Source: Agelaius tricolor
Lineage: Eukaryota; Chordata; Aves; Passeriformes; Icteridae
Assembly (NCBI GenBank): GCA_023055355.1
Contig: JALJCS010000004.1
Location: 19,680,244 to 19,744,243 of the forward strand
Direction of reading: 5' to 3'
DNA length: 64,000 nt
Of this stretch, positions 28,101 through 43,100 are shown one piece after another (the first letter of the stretch is position 1; each line of letters opens with the position of its first letter). The notes below the pieces were generated by a model, which was given only the letters and a program-made list of their open reading frames with translations, had not been told where the DNA came from and ran no database searches. Both the position numbers and the translations under genes were made by a program.

Positions 28101-31100
28101 AACTGTAATTTGTTTCATTGAAAACAGGCAACTTTGAGCTTGAGTAAAAATTATTGCCTGGAAAGACTGGAATGCTATTTAATTCTCCTTGAAAAGTTCA
28201 GTAATTAAGGAATCTGGCCTTCAAAACTGTCCAGCTTTGTTCTAGCAAATGCATACATTCTGTGAGGGTCCTTGAGCCTTTGTGGACTGCATGCAGAGAT
28301 ATTGCCCCTGTTTGTAGCCAAACCATTAATTTCCTCATAAATTTCTCCCCATTTCCCAGCAGTTTTCCAGTAGGACCAGTGCAAAATTTTTATTCTTTCT
28401 TGCTTTATTTGCCCATGGGTAAGTTGGAGTATGGCAGCAGAAATGTTTGTTGTTGGGAGACATTGTAATAAAACCAAAGTTCAAATGCTTGTGGACTGGG
28501 TCCATAAAGAAGAATGTGTCACTGCAGAGGGATCACTGATAAAGACTGAGCCTTGAAGCAAGTGTTATTTAGGCAAAAACATTTTATAGGGAATTTGCTT
28601 TCTGCCAAGGCTGCACGGCAGGGGGTAGTGAGGAAGTATTGAAAACAGGGTACCGCAAGTCTGACATCTCTGCTGTTAGGTGCTAGAGAGAGTGAAATGT
28701 CTTGTAAAGACTTTGTGATGTGATAGAGAGTTTTACATACCCAGACTGCTCAAGGAACCATAGAACATGTTTCAGTGAAAGGCTTGAAAATGTGGCAATA
28801 ATTCATGTCTTGATGTGGCTTTTTTCTTCGTAGAAAAAAGAAAAAGAGTCTTTGCAGAATCAAAGACTTAATGACATTTCCATTTTTTTGTTGACAGATC
28901 CTTCCAAGATTTTTGTGAACACTATATAAAGTACATATGATACGATATAATGCTTTAGTCTGCAGAACATGACTCCACCTCATCCTCTAGATAGTTGATT
29001 GCTCTATTTTCATATTAGGAAAATTTGACCCTTTGTTTTGACTCCCTGGAGCAGCATTAACACCTGTGATATATCATTGCTCAGATACTCTTCTTCATTC
29101 TGTCTGCATCTTTACTATTTCTTCCTCATGTTGTCAACAGATTGATCAATGCCCATCCTCCATGTTGCATTACCAAAAAAAAGTTTTGGGAGTTGTTCTG
29201 CAGACTAAAGTATTCTCTGAGTAAAAATTTCACGGTTTATCTGGGGTTGTGTCCTATTTTATTTTCTCAACTCCTTCTCAGCATGCATTGTTTCACAGAA
29301 TGCCACTAATTTTCTTCAGGATAGTAAAGTATATTTGTGTATTTTACTTTTAAATAAATAGCTGGTAAAATTGTTTCAATAAGAGCAAAATTATTTCAAT
29401 TTGTTAATTTCATTCTGTGCTGTTCTTTTAAAGAAATACATAAAACCTAGCATTTGTCAAATTCATATAAAGATTTTGTCTTTGAAGCAGTTTTTTCATT
29501 CATACATTACAATTTTGCTCTTGCATGACTTCTCATTTTTTCTTTTTGTTTAGATGGCCACCACTATACTTATCTTGTATGTGTCAAAACTAAATAAGAT
29601 TGTTCACTTCCCTGATTTTGACAAAAGTATACCCGTGAAGGTAAGGATCCCATACGTCATAGTATTAATAGGAAAGAGTTACTTCTTATAGTAGCATTCT
29701 TTCTTATGGAGACAAGAAAAACATTTGCATTTCTTTTTCAAATGGGATTCTTTGCATCATTGTTTCATTTAAAAATTGATTTGATAATTTTAATTTCTCT
29801 GTAATATTCTAGTTTGGGCAATAGATATAAACTCTGTTTGCAGAGAAATCATTGCAATTTAGTTATGCAGCACATGGGAAGGTTGTTTTACCTTTATATA
29901 GCAGGATGAAATCTTCCACATTTCTGAAAGGTTTTTCTGGATATAGCTCTCTGTGGGATCAATGGGAGATAGGTGTTTGTGAAAGACTTTTGAACACAGC
30001 ATAAAAAGAGGAAGGCTGCTTGGAAATATGAATGAAGCATGTGATAGTAGAAAAAATAGTAGAAAAGTAATGTGTTAGATGAGAAACCAGAACAATAGCT
30101 GACTCCCAGTACAACATTTACGTTCCATAGGAGGGGCTAAAATAATGCCCACTGAAAATACTGATGGTGGCGACTAGCTGCATTATACAGACCTTAAATG
30201 TATATGGTCTAAAGAGGCAGGATAGAACAAATGTGACAGGACCTCCTCAGTTACCTCAGTTTGGGAACTAGAATGTGAAATTAGTACAGCAACAATCCTC
30301 AAAGATTTTTGCATCTATGCAATGTTGTTGGAATGTTTCTTCGATGCATTAGCCTGTGTGTTTATGTCTTGTTGCAGGTTATCAGTTGTGTTTGCTCCAG
30401 GACACAAGGAATGTTCCCAGCCCTGCTGCAGGGATCAGATAGCATAGTTTTTCAAGCCCACATCTTTACTGCAGAATGTCTTGTCTTCCTGTCAGTGTGA
30501 GGTTTACAATGGATGTCTCACAGATATGTTCATTCTTAATGCATGTTGAAATCATTGGCATTTCTACATGTACAAGTCTTGGAGGAGAATCCATGGTATT
30601 ATTCATAAAATGGACAATCCTTCTTTATTATTCCAGAATAAGAAAGAAAGTTTCCCCATGGGTAGCTTTGAGTTCCATGTATAAACAACTTATTGAGACC
30701 TTGAGAAGTTTCTTCCCTCCATCCCCACAAGTCCTGCTGTGCTTCCTCTCTGCTGTTGTCTTTGCTTTAACTTACATACAAAGGCATTAAAAAATACAGC
30801 ATGTATTTTCTTTATCCTAATAATATCTGTTGTTTGGAAGATTTTGCTGGATAGGCTGGGAGCAGTCAGCATTTTAGCTTCTAGGACATGTACACTGTTT
30901 GTGGTGTTGGATTTGACTAGTCATAGTGAATCAGCTGGATTGCCCATTGTTGATTTCTCTACTTTTTAAGGAACCCTTAGTCCAACTCCTTATCCTTTTG
31001 TCAACTTTTGCTATGGCACTAAGATAACCATTACTTTTCACTCCTCAACTGGTAAATGTCTTCAGTGCATTCAGCTAGAGTTTTAAAGTAGTGAAATGCT

Positions 31101-34100
31101 TATTTTACTGATGAAACTTTGAAGTTCCCCTTTTAAATAAATGATTCACTGATCTCTGCTGTTATGCTGGATGTTGTAATTTTGTCTTTACAATTGAATG
31201 AATTTCAGAGGAAAGATAATATAATATCTGCTCTGTTTTCAGCCTATAAATTAAATGAACCAAAATGTTCTAAATAAAAGTCTGCAGATGAGACTGCTTT
31301 ACAAAATTTTTGCAAACTTAGGCCAACAGGCTGAATATTTATTGTTACTCATACTCCTGCTTTCTTTATACTCCTGTTTACTTTTACTGTGACTTTCACT
31401 TAAAAGTTAACTTCCGTTGACTATCAATTAACTTTTACTTCACTTTTTTCTCTCTTGCTGTGAAAGAAACACAGCATTTTTAACATAGATTAAATACACC
31501 CTACTCCTCTGTATGCTTTTCCAGCAAGGTTTAAAAATGAATAGCCTTTGACTTTAGTGTCCTCCAAAGTGTCCCTGTTTAGAAACCAGAGCAACTATTA
31601 CACATTAGGATAGAGGATTTGTTATGTCTTTCTGCCATCTCAGCCCCTCTTGACTGATAGTGAATGGGACCAAATGTACACACTGCCTTTGTCCCCATTG
31701 ATTACCTTGGCTGGCTTAAATCTTCTGCAAATTCCAACCTTATCCATTCTCTGATAATGTAATTTTTTCTGTAAAAGGAAAATTAATGGCTTTGAATTGC
31801 AGCTGATAATTGTAGGGATTAATGTATTCTTGTACATTTTCTTAAGGCTCATAAGTTCCATTATTTTTTCTCTATATTGTGTTATGGACTATAGATTTCT
31901 GTGCAAGTCAGTCTCTTTGCTGGTTTAATTTACTCATAGTTAAATTTACTCATAATTACTCAAAGTTTAATTTACTCATAATTACTTAACTTTCCTTTCT
32001 AGTATCTTACAAAGCAAATTTTTTGGGTTAATCTAAAATGTTGCAACTTCCAGCTGTATTAATATGTGTGGAATATGTAGAAGAGCACAGCATACTTATA
32101 GTTTATTAACTTTTTATTCTACCTCTTCAGTTGATTATTTAGATACTGTTGTTATTATTACCTTTATATCTAAAATTAAATGTTAAAATGGATATTTATC
32201 TGAGGATTATAGTAATTAGAATAAGAGTGATTAACATTTACTCTAAATGGATTCTAAGTCTCATTAGTGGTAAATTGCAACTCTTCTAATGACATCAATG
32301 AAGCTGTGGTCATGACCAGTCACATAAATAGGAGCTGCAGATGAGCTTGCAGCTTAGTTACCTTTTTTCCTGTTGAAAAACCCCTCTTTCTTCGTAAAAG
32401 TACATCTGATATGACAGGTATCAAATTCTATCAAGTAAAGTTCCTCAACAGTACTTCTAAACAAAATAATCTGAGTTATGCTTTTAATTTTATCACAGTT
32501 ATTTCCTCTGCCTCTGATTTATGTTGGAAACCACTTAAGTGGATTATCAAGTACCAGCAAACTCAGGTACAGTAAGTAGAAGTTATAAGTAGACTCTTTG
32601 GATTTTACCCTTTTCTCTTGTGAGGTAAAAAAGAAACACTAAAGAAGAGCATTGTCTGGAGTCTTAAATCCATGTGGTGTCTGTCTGTCTGCCTGTCTGT
32701 CTAAACCCCTGGTACTGTTATTAAATTTTTACACAAACATTTGACCAGTTTACCAGTTGTCTACTTCCTTTAAGGGGAGTTTAGCCAGTCCTGTACTGAC
32801 ATAAAATCACAATACTCCCATGTAACCATGAAAGTGCTTACACTTCTGCCTCACACCCAAGCATCTAGCTTTTCCTGGGTGTCTTAACCAGAGAGTTGGA
32901 AAACTGTGTTTCTGAAGGAAGAAGCATAAGGAAAATGTTTGTATCATGGTGTCATGGCAGATATTTAGGAATCACCAAGAGATGAAAAACTACTGTGTAG
33001 TGGGGTGGTGGTGATGCTTGGGGAGGTGGTGGTTGTCAGGGAGTGCTGCTGAAGAGTGCCTTGACTCCCATGTGCCTGTAAGCTTAGACTCATGAGAGTT
33101 GCTTCCATGCTAGTGCTAAAGAGGTGCAAGCAATGCAGATAGAATGAATGACTGTATTTTCTGTGGAAGACAAGCATAGGAGCATGATGGCTGCACCAGG
33201 ACTGGAGGATACAGCTAGAGGATACAGCAGGATACACCACTACCATTGTGGTGGTTTTTTTATGTTGTTGCAGTCTTCTGAAGGTTTGGTACTAAGCTAA
33301 ACCAAAACAGAATTTTGCAGGTTTCTGTGCAATTCATAACTATTAGACAGATGCTAGGAAAGAAAGTAGAACCACAGAATCATAGAATCATCAAGGTTGG
33401 AAAAGACCTGTAAGATCATCCAGTGCAACTGTAAACACAGCACTACTACCACTGTAACCCTGAACTAGTAATCTTATCACCCAATGCCAGATCCAAGCGC
33501 CCTCAGGGATGGTGACTCCACCACCTCCCTGGGCAACCCATTCTAATGCCTGATCACCCTAACAGTGACAATTTTTTTCTAATATCTAGTCTGAATCTCC
33601 CCTGCCTCATCTGAAGGCCATATGTTCTGGTGCTCTCACTGTAGGCACAGTAGAAGAGAACTGCCCTCACTTCACTGCACCCTTCTTGCAGGGAGTTGTA
33701 GAGAGTGATGAGGTCCCCCAGTGTATTACTTTTAATTTGTTTGCATTTCTGTGGTGGTGTTCGCAGGGGTCTCAGGATGAGGGAAGAGACAAGAATTTTG
33801 ATTCTATGTTTCGGAAGGCTGATTTATTATTTTGTTATATATATTATATTAAAATAAAATTATATATTGAAACTATACTAAAATAATAGAAGAAAGGATT
33901 TCATCAGAAGGCTAGCCAGGAAAGGAATGATAATAAAATCTTGTGATTGACCAGAGAGTCCAAGACAGCTGGACTGTGATTGGCCATTAATTAAAAACAA
34001 CTGCATGAGACCAATCAAAGACGCACCTGTTGCATTCTACAGCAGCAAATAATTATGGTTTACATTTCATTTCTGAGGCCTCTCAGCTTCTCAGGACAAA

Positions 34101-37100
34101 AAATCCTAGCAAAAGGATTTTTCATAAAATATGTCCGTGATACATGTCTTTTTATTTATAGAATTAATGTTCTCCAGCTATGAACACTAGATGCCTGGTT
34201 CTGCAACTCCTTGTTGAATGTATTCACGAGCTGTTCCACTGAAACAGACATTAAGACTTAGGCAGTACTGTGCCTGGTAGCACTTCAGCCATTGTGAATA
34301 TGAAAGAAGTTTCAAAACTGTAAAAATTGGGTTTTACTTTCCCTTTTCCCTGATTCCCTGTAGTAAATTTAAATGCTTAGTAGGGTATGTAAGTGCACCT
34401 TCTCCCTCTCCTGTGGCTGGTGTACCTATTTTAGATTTACCAGTTTTAACTAATTTTTATAACAGAAACTTTAAAATGCCTGCAGTGTTCCTACCATTAA
34501 TATTTTGTTACATTGCATTTTGGTACAATGTATGATACTTATTTACATCACTGAATTCTCCACCTTGTTTAGGTTGTCTGGAAGGTGCAGATGATCCCAT
34601 GCATAAATTCAAAATATCTGTTGTAAAGTTTTTAAACATTGTGTTAGGAATTGTATCATTTACTAATGCAATTGTTAATAATTATCTTTAGCAGGGGATT
34701 AATTGGTCCATATGGCCATGCTGTCACATTTACAGTGTCAGATGCAAGTGTTTTCTCACCCAGAAAGGTTTCCAACTGCATTACTTCATGCAGATCAACA
34801 ATATCTTGCTAAAAATAGACGTTTGTTTCGTAGTTGCAGCTGTGGCCCCACCTTTTATGTTTCTTGTATTTCCTCTAATTTTTTGGTCATGGATTTATTT
34901 TACTTTTTCAAAGTACGGCTTGTTTACTAAGCATGTTTTCTTTGTATTTTATTTCTGTTACATGTTTTCAGAGAAAAGTTTAGTGTCTCTCCTCTTAAGT
35001 TTCAATAGAAATAGTTTTTATTTAACTATGCCTATGAATTTTGCAGAAAGATTTATTTTATAAGTGTTATGCTAGGTAAGAAATACCTACTATATTCCAT
35101 TTCAGTAATGCAGAGTGACCTTCAAACATAGCCAGTTGCACAAATTTACTAGCTGGCAAAGCTTGCTGTCTTTCAATTATTTGGTTGTCTAATGTGCATT
35201 TCAGACTGACATTCATATATATGTACTAAATGATTTGCTATTTGGTTTGGTTTCTTTTTCCTGGACTAATTGTTCCATCTCCTGGGTTAGTAAAATAAGA
35301 GTTAGAATATAAGAATGCTATTAATCTGATACTATGCTTGGATTTTTTTTTTTTTTTGACAGTTTGCCGATGTTTACAGTGCTCAGGAAGTTTACCATTC
35401 CACTTACTTTACTGCTGGAAATCATCATACTTGGGTGATCCTTTTTGTTTGTTTTTGGGGTTGTGTTTTTGTTGTTTTTTTTTTTTTTTTCCATTTAAGA
35501 TTCCTTTACTTTAGATCACATCAAATGGATTACTTGTGTCATCTCATCAGAAAATTGAATGAGTGATTTTTACTTACAAATAGAGAAAAGCAAAGAAAGT
35601 GATTTATGTAGCTTTTTTGAAGGCATAGATATAGACATTTTAGTGAAGAGAGGGAAAAAATCAACTTTCCTCCATTTTCATATCTCATTCTCTAGACTGT
35701 TACGTGGGTTTCAGGTCAGCAGACACAACTCAGTCACTTTCAGTGTTTATGTTTGTGTCTTGTCTTCTAAACTGTGAACTGCTTCAAACAGACAGATCCT
35801 TATGTCTCCAAAGAGTGCTGATAGCGTGGCAGTCTGCTTATGTAGAGTAACTGTCTGGGTCAAGTGTGAAAACATACCAGGTTAATGAGGCAAAATGGTA
35901 TTTACCAGTTCTTAGATCAGAGAATTCCTTACTTACAGACACCTATGTTATTTTTCATGAGAAATTAAGAAGGATATGCTAGCTGCTCAGGATCTCTAAT
36001 TTCAGTAGTACTGAGTTGGAGGAACAGGAGTAGAAATAAATCATACTTTGTCCAGAACTTCACAGTTCTATCCACATGACTGGTGCTGAGCTCACAAGAT
36101 GAACTCACAAGGAGAAAAACAGCTTGCTGAATCTGACCCCAGGCAGCGTGAGAGTGATGATCAGGGGAAAGCTAAAACTGCAAAAAGCCCCCATCTAAAC
36201 CGTCATCTGCTTTTGGCTGAAGCAGCAGTTAATTGATCAATGTGATTCATATTTGGAGATGCTCTGGAATTCTTTTCTAGTTTTGACTTCTCCCAGGGAA
36301 AGCAAAACTTGCTGTCTTCTGTTGGCCTGAAGACTCCCACAAGCAAGTGAAAAAAAATGTGAGTCAGTGAGATGCACATAAATGCTCAGCTGGAGAACAG
36401 CAATGTGGCCTGTGAGTGCAAGCAACATCCTAACCAGTGGAAAGCTTGGGAGGAGAATGCTGTGTTGGTGCAGACTGACACAGTGGATTTCGCCAGGGCT
36501 GAAAATGAAAGGACTCTAGAGAGTCTGTGCAGGCTTATGTCAGGATTTTTGAAACAATCAAGATTTGGCTTGTTACTCTTGAGAGTCATTATGATCAAAG
36601 CCTAATTTATCTAGAGTCTGCTCAGCACATTATTCTTGGGACAGTGGTCCACAGGTGTAGTCCTTTACACGCAGGATTTCTCCAAGAGTATTTCTTCAAA
36701 GAGAATTGTACATTCTGTTTTGAGGATCTTCTCTCTCAGTCTTATCTTGACAGAATAAGGACTAGGGGAATATCTGTAAGGCATGTTGGAGTACGATGCA
36801 AAAATGGGTGCTTAAGATATTTTCAAATAAAGTGGTGTAGATATAAAAACCTTTTAACAGGTTTACAGTATGCCTTTTACTACTCTGTGGCAGCACTGAT
36901 GTGGTGGTGAAGAATGTTATAAGCTCCATGTTTTCCCTTTCAAGTAAAAAGTTTCAGTTTGAGTTCAAAATAAGTATCTATTTGAAAATAATCCAGACAG
37001 TGTGCTGTATAGCATCTTCCTCAACAGAGGTGGTATGAAAAACTGCATGAGAGATGTACTGGACTGCTGGACGACTCTGAAATATGTCTATTATGAATAT

Positions 37101-40100
37101 CAATACACATTAAATTTGTTTGGTTCAGTGCTGTTACTTTGAACCTTTAATCTTTACTTTTATAATTGTCTAGTAAGAGAGTGCTCAGAATGCTTTTTCA
37201 ATTTCTGTTCTCAGGGCCAAGGTCTGACAGCATGGCACATGAGCAATCACATTTTTTCTGTAAGGTTGTCAAGACTTTGCCCTCCTATTAAATGTTCTGT
37301 GATTGTTAATTACTTTGAAACTTTTCAGGCAGACAGCCATTTAATCTCTGCTTCAAATAATGAAAATGTGAACTGTTTCAATTTTTGCCTGCAGGAAACG
37401 GTACCCACTGAATATTATAGTCAGCGTATTTGCCATCATTCTTGGGGCTTTCATAGCCGCTGGGTAAGGTTTTAATTTCTCATACAAAGCCATATTATGA
37501 GGGGAGGGACAGCAGGAGGACTTTTTCCTTGTTTAATTCTGAGTAAACCTAAGTAGAGATAAGTTACTTTGGATAAAGTTTTGATTTGGAAAATCTCTCT
37601 AGTGACATCTCTAGGAGGTGCAGTTATACACAGGAAAAAATCTAATTCCTGCTGACAGTCTTTGGGTATGTCTTTTTCCACCTCTAGGTTTTCCATGTTT
37701 GCAGGATCATAAGTGAAGCAAGTTAAAACTGTGTGAGGAATCTTGTTTTTATATCATGGTATCAGTGTATTTTAATAATCTTGGAAAAGTATATTCTTGT
37801 TCTGGATAGAAAGAATGATATTTTGGTTGTGAAATATGGAGTTATACATTATATATTTTTTTAATCATAAACCCCCCCCCCCCCCCTTTTTTTTTTTTTT
37901 TAACTTCTATTGTGAGATAATTGCTACAATGCACCCGTATGCTGTTGTCCTCTGTTTTATGTTTGAACATTCCTTTACCTACCTGGAAAGTTAATGTTTT
38001 GCTTGTTTGTTTCCTGGCTTTGCTATGAACAAGGGTAAATAATTTCCATGTGATGTGACAGAGATAGAGCCATGTCCTATCAAATGAATTACCCTGTATT
38101 GATGAGATAACTAGTCAAAACAAAAAGGATGACAATATGTCTGAAAAACATACAAACCAGCTGGATTTTATTCCCTAGCTGCTTTCTTTCTGTAGTAAAA
38201 GAAATAGGTAAGTAAATTCAATTATAATTGGACTGGTTGTCAGGGTTGAGATGGGTGGAATTTTTCTCTGAATGAAAACTGAACATTTCCTGCCACTTTC
38301 ACACTGAGCATTAGGAACTCTGATGTTTCATTTGTGATGGTCCTGTGACTGGAGAAATGTAAAGTACTTTGACTTACAAAGAAGGCTTGAAGCCTAACCT
38401 GTGACTGGCTGGAGTTCATGGGATTTGCATATCCTGATTCACAATATTTGTCTTGGTAAACAAGGTAATGCAATGGATTGCATATTTTTTGCTTATTTAC
38501 AATATAGTATTTCTTTCTTTCTTTCCCAGGTCTGATCTGTCTTTCAATCTGGAGGGCTATATCTTTGTGTTGCTAAATGATATCTTCACAGCAGCAAATG
38601 GAGTTTATACAAAGCAGAAAATTGATCCAAAGGTAACTTGGGGTGATTGATTTGAATTTAGCAGTGAGCTACTGTCTTGGTTTAGGGCAAATTTAGGGAG
38701 GGGTCCCTCTAGAAAGCAAATTCAAGTGGCCCTTCTCCCTACCTGATCGGGAGATAAACTTCCTTGGAGAAAAGTGGAAAAAAATATTTATTTAACAAGC
38801 AAGGTAGTCACAAACATGAAAAAAAAAAAAAAGAATAATATTAAGCATTGGAACCTCACACTGTTCTGAAGAGATGGCAAGAGAGACTCTCTCTCAGAGA
38901 GAGAGAGTCCTTGTCATGGAGTGTAGCTTGGCTTGCTCAGTCTCTTATCAATCCCTCTGGTGCTAGAAAATGCCGTGTCCTGGGCCCTGGTGGGGCACAG
39001 GCATGAGCACCTGGTGTTTTCCTGGGTTTTCAGTCAAGAGCAGCTTTGAATAGTTCCAAGAAAAAGAAAAACTACAGTCCAGGGAACTTCTCTGCCTCAG
39101 CTAGCTGAAAACTAACTAAAAGCAAAGGGGACCTCTCTCCCACTGTCCGTGCTGCAGACAACACACACCGAGAGAGAGGTGAAGCTCTTATCTCTATGTT
39201 CTTGAATACAGCTGCCTCAGACATTCCACCACTTCTCCTTTTCCCCCTCTTCACTCTTGGATCTAGTTTTAAAGGCACAAAACTTGTTTCTAGGCTAAAC
39301 AGACAAATGGGGATAAAATTCAGCATCATAAAGTCACCCCATTAGTCACCCTAGGACACCAACTTATTATATGACTTTTATGTACTTACCATTATGAACT
39401 CATAAATAACTTTATTTACTTTCACATTCCAGTTGATACATGCATTCTTAATAGAGAACAGCCTAGAAAAGGTTGTTATTTCTATCTCTGGCTAGGCTTT
39501 GGTAAGCAAACTATATTTTCTTTTCTCCCAAGGCTTTTAAGCAGAGTTTGTAGTTATAAAAAAAAAAATCAAACCATAAAGCAAACAGTTTACCTCTAAA
39601 TTTGATATGTATACATATATAGGGATGATGACTTTTTTTGACTAGAAACACATGTTATGTGAGGTTTATGTAGAATAAACAGAGAACTGTCCAGCCTAAG
39701 TCATAACCACAGTAACTGTAGAGTTTCTCAGTTGTCTAAAAGCAAGTCTTCAGCAAAAGCAGGTGTGACAAGGTATTAGTTGATGTCTTGATATACATTA
39801 TTCATGTAAATGTTGAGCAGGCTGCTCTTCAAATGCAGTGCCATGAAACATACTAAGCCATAGCAAAGAGCAGTCTTAGATAGAGGTTTGGTTTCTGACT
39901 TCTGTGGTTCACTCTGTATAGCAGAAATATATGTCTTTTAATAATCTTAGAAATCTTTGTCGATTCCAGATTGCATTTTTATTTATAAGCAGTGCTTAAC
40001 AGCCTTACAATTTTCTGCAAAATACAGGAGAAGAGATAGGCTGCAGAGATTTTCTAAGCAGCATGGCTGAATCTGTAGGAAGGGAAGGTTATTTTTTCAT

Positions 40101-43100
40101 TCTCCTAATTTCCTGCCTTTGTGCCAAGCAAGTTAACCCACAGGTTATATGGCAACCCTTAAGTTGCATAAAGTTACATCAATTACCAGTGATTACAGAG
40201 CTCTATCTATGAGTCAAACTTCATTAATTTTCCTGTTATATGTTTTTGTGGTTAATTTGTAGTAGAATGACTAGGTGACTGCTTGCCCAGGGAGAGACTT
40301 TTGTGAAGTCAACAAAAAGCCCTTCTGGACCAGGGCTTTTGAAAGTTCCTAGAGTTGTATAGGAAGTGTCCAAGGTATAACAGAGCAGTAACACTCTGCT
40401 GAGTGCACAGACAGAGTGAGTGAAGTGGAATTTCAGCTTAGTATGAAACACTGAATAAAAGGATTGCAAGTTAAGTTTGTATTTTAAATTGAGATGTATT
40501 CTGTTTACTTGCTGACAATAATGTCAGAAGAATTACCAGAGAAATATGTAGTATTTTGCTCCCAAGTGGCTTTTAATGCCACATGCCATGTTTGTTTTTC
40601 ACAGGAGTTGGGAAAATACGGTGTCCTGTTTTATAATGCTTGTTTCATGGTGATTCCAACAGTTATTATTAGCTTTTCTACTGGAGATTTTCAGCAGGTA
40701 AGTAGCAATATTGCATATCTCAGACTGATAATATTATTTTGTTCATATTTCATTTGGGGAGTGAGAGGGGCTTTTTGGTTTTTTCTGAAGAAGTAATTCT
40801 CCCTCAATTGATTTGTTTGATTAGTTTGAAAAATGTGAGTTAGACTTGTCCTTCACATGTAAGAACTTGTGAGTATTCGCTTAAGGAGAAGCTAATTTGT
40901 GTGATAGTCCTTATTTGAGTCTTTCTCTAGGAACTAAGGTATGTTCAGGTACACCCAGCTTGAACAAAAGGTTGAGAATCCACCTGCACTGTGTGATTTG
41001 CTCTAAATCAAGATTGATTTGCTCTAAAACAAGATTGCAACTATCCAGACAATTTTCAATCTTTCTCTTTGAATCTTTCTGTCATTCTGATGTCCAGGGC
41101 AGATTTCTGTTTAGTCTCAGTCTAGTTTAGTAACCTACATTGTGGTTTGTCATGGAATGAGAGCAAGAGTCTCCCCAGATAATCCTAATACAGTATCTAT
41201 AGGCAGTATGTCCTTAAACATAAAATATCAGACCAGAAGGCTTTCCTGGCTCCCTCAGACTTGCTGAGTTGCCTTTTTGGTAATAGTTAAATGAGTCTAG
41301 TCATTAATATTCCTTTCTAGAAATGTTTTACATTTGCCACAGAAAATTCTTTGGAGGATGTAATAAATCATTGTAATGTTCTTTGTTTTATGTTGTTGTG
41401 CCCTGAACTCACACGATTTTGTCACTGTGTTTTTAGAATTCTGCTTTAAGCAGAAAAATTATGATTCCCTGAAAGTGTTAGAATTAGGTCTGCAGTGAAT
41501 GTGAAATTTCTTTATGTCATCAGTCCAGCATGACCTTGTGCCAGTTTAGGACAATGCAGCCGCTGCCTATCCTGGAAAAGGAGCCCAAGTTTTTATAGCT
41601 GTAAGATTTCAATTACTTGTCCAGAACACAGGGTTTGAAATAATTTTGGTAGACCTGGTCAGAGGAGTTTACCTTGTTGCTATGTTTACTTCAGGGGAAA
41701 ATAAGGAGTGTGTTGTGCCCACTGGCCGATTTGCTGTAAACATCTTAATGCTCAGTTACCTGAAGAGAATAAATATCTATTAAGGAAATACATTTTGGTT
41801 GCTGTGCATCGCATTGGTTTGGTCACTTAAAAATAAAAGTACTGTTAAATGTTGCAGATAACTAGTGTCACTGTGACACACAGAAATCAAATTACAGACA
41901 AAACAGAGAAAATGGAAAGATACTGATGATAAGTCAGCAAATGATTGTAGATAACCATTTTACTGAGCAGATTTTCCGACCAGTTTTTACCCTGGCAGAA
42001 CTTCTTGCCTTGACCGTCACAGCATACGTCTTCTGCTGTGAAGTCAAAGCAACATTACCATGTCTGTCCCTACCCCCATGTGATAGGGACATGCTTCTAC
42101 TCCTCTAGCTAGTTCTGTAATCTTGGAGAGATTGCAGTTTGTAAATGAATGTCTAAGTTACTAATTTCTCCTCCCCCAGATGGCTCACTGTAAGGACAGG
42201 AAAACATGATGCAATGTAAGAGGAAGGGAGCCCCAGAATGGTTATACTTGGCAGCTTGTTGTTGCACACCAGCAAAATTCTAGTAGGGCAGAGCTGCTCA
42301 AGATCCTTTTTACCTGTTACCTCACATGGTGGAGACTCAGCTGGCCGTCAGCATGGACTAACAGCCTTTATTCTGTTTCTCAGGGATGTGTTCAGCCTTA
42401 GCTGAATTTGTTGTTTATGTAGCAAGTGTAAACTAACCAGATTAAAATGAGCCATATCCAGGAGTGGCTGGAGATGGAAAAGAATCTCTGACATGTTTCT
42501 TAGTGGCTGGTTGGCACTGTGTGTTTGTTAGCTGCACTTCACTAGGGAGGATACTTCAAAGCAATTGAGCCTTTTCATTGATATTCATTATTGAGAGACC
42601 TTAGTAATGCTCAAAAACACAGACTTGGGCCCTGAAAGTTGTTCATGAATGAATCTGTGGTGTGGAAGAGATTTAGAGGAAATTATTTATGTATTTGCTG
42701 TTTCTGTCCATCTCACATCAACACTGTTTATTATGTGTTATTATTCACAGTGTTAGTATCTGTCAGTAAATAGCAAAACACAATTTTCGGTATTGTGTTC
42801 ATGTTCACTGCTTACAGTGTGCACTTGTGTATCTGCACTGCTCTACATGTTACAAGTACTTGTCTAGGTATCAGGGATGCTGTCATCCTGCTGTCTGTCA
42901 AGTTAGATGTATTAAATTGTTTCCAGAAGTAATATAACTGGTTCATAATTTTGGTATGAATTAAATGTATTTTGTGAATTTACATATTTTCATATTAAGT
43001 ACATTTTATATGTGTTTACAGTTGATTATATAGCACATAATTCTCTCTCTCTCTCTTTTTAATAGGCAACACATTTCCAGCACTGGACAAATTTTTTATT

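Larger units (their letters stand above)
32567..35362 (+). other. SLC35D2: SLC35D2 intron 4
   Basis: Contains a short TGTC microsatellite (32679-32702), an antisense CR1 fragment (33370-33728) and an antisense LTR (33750-34144). The acceptor is preceded by a 15-bp T run. Confidence 0.8.
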
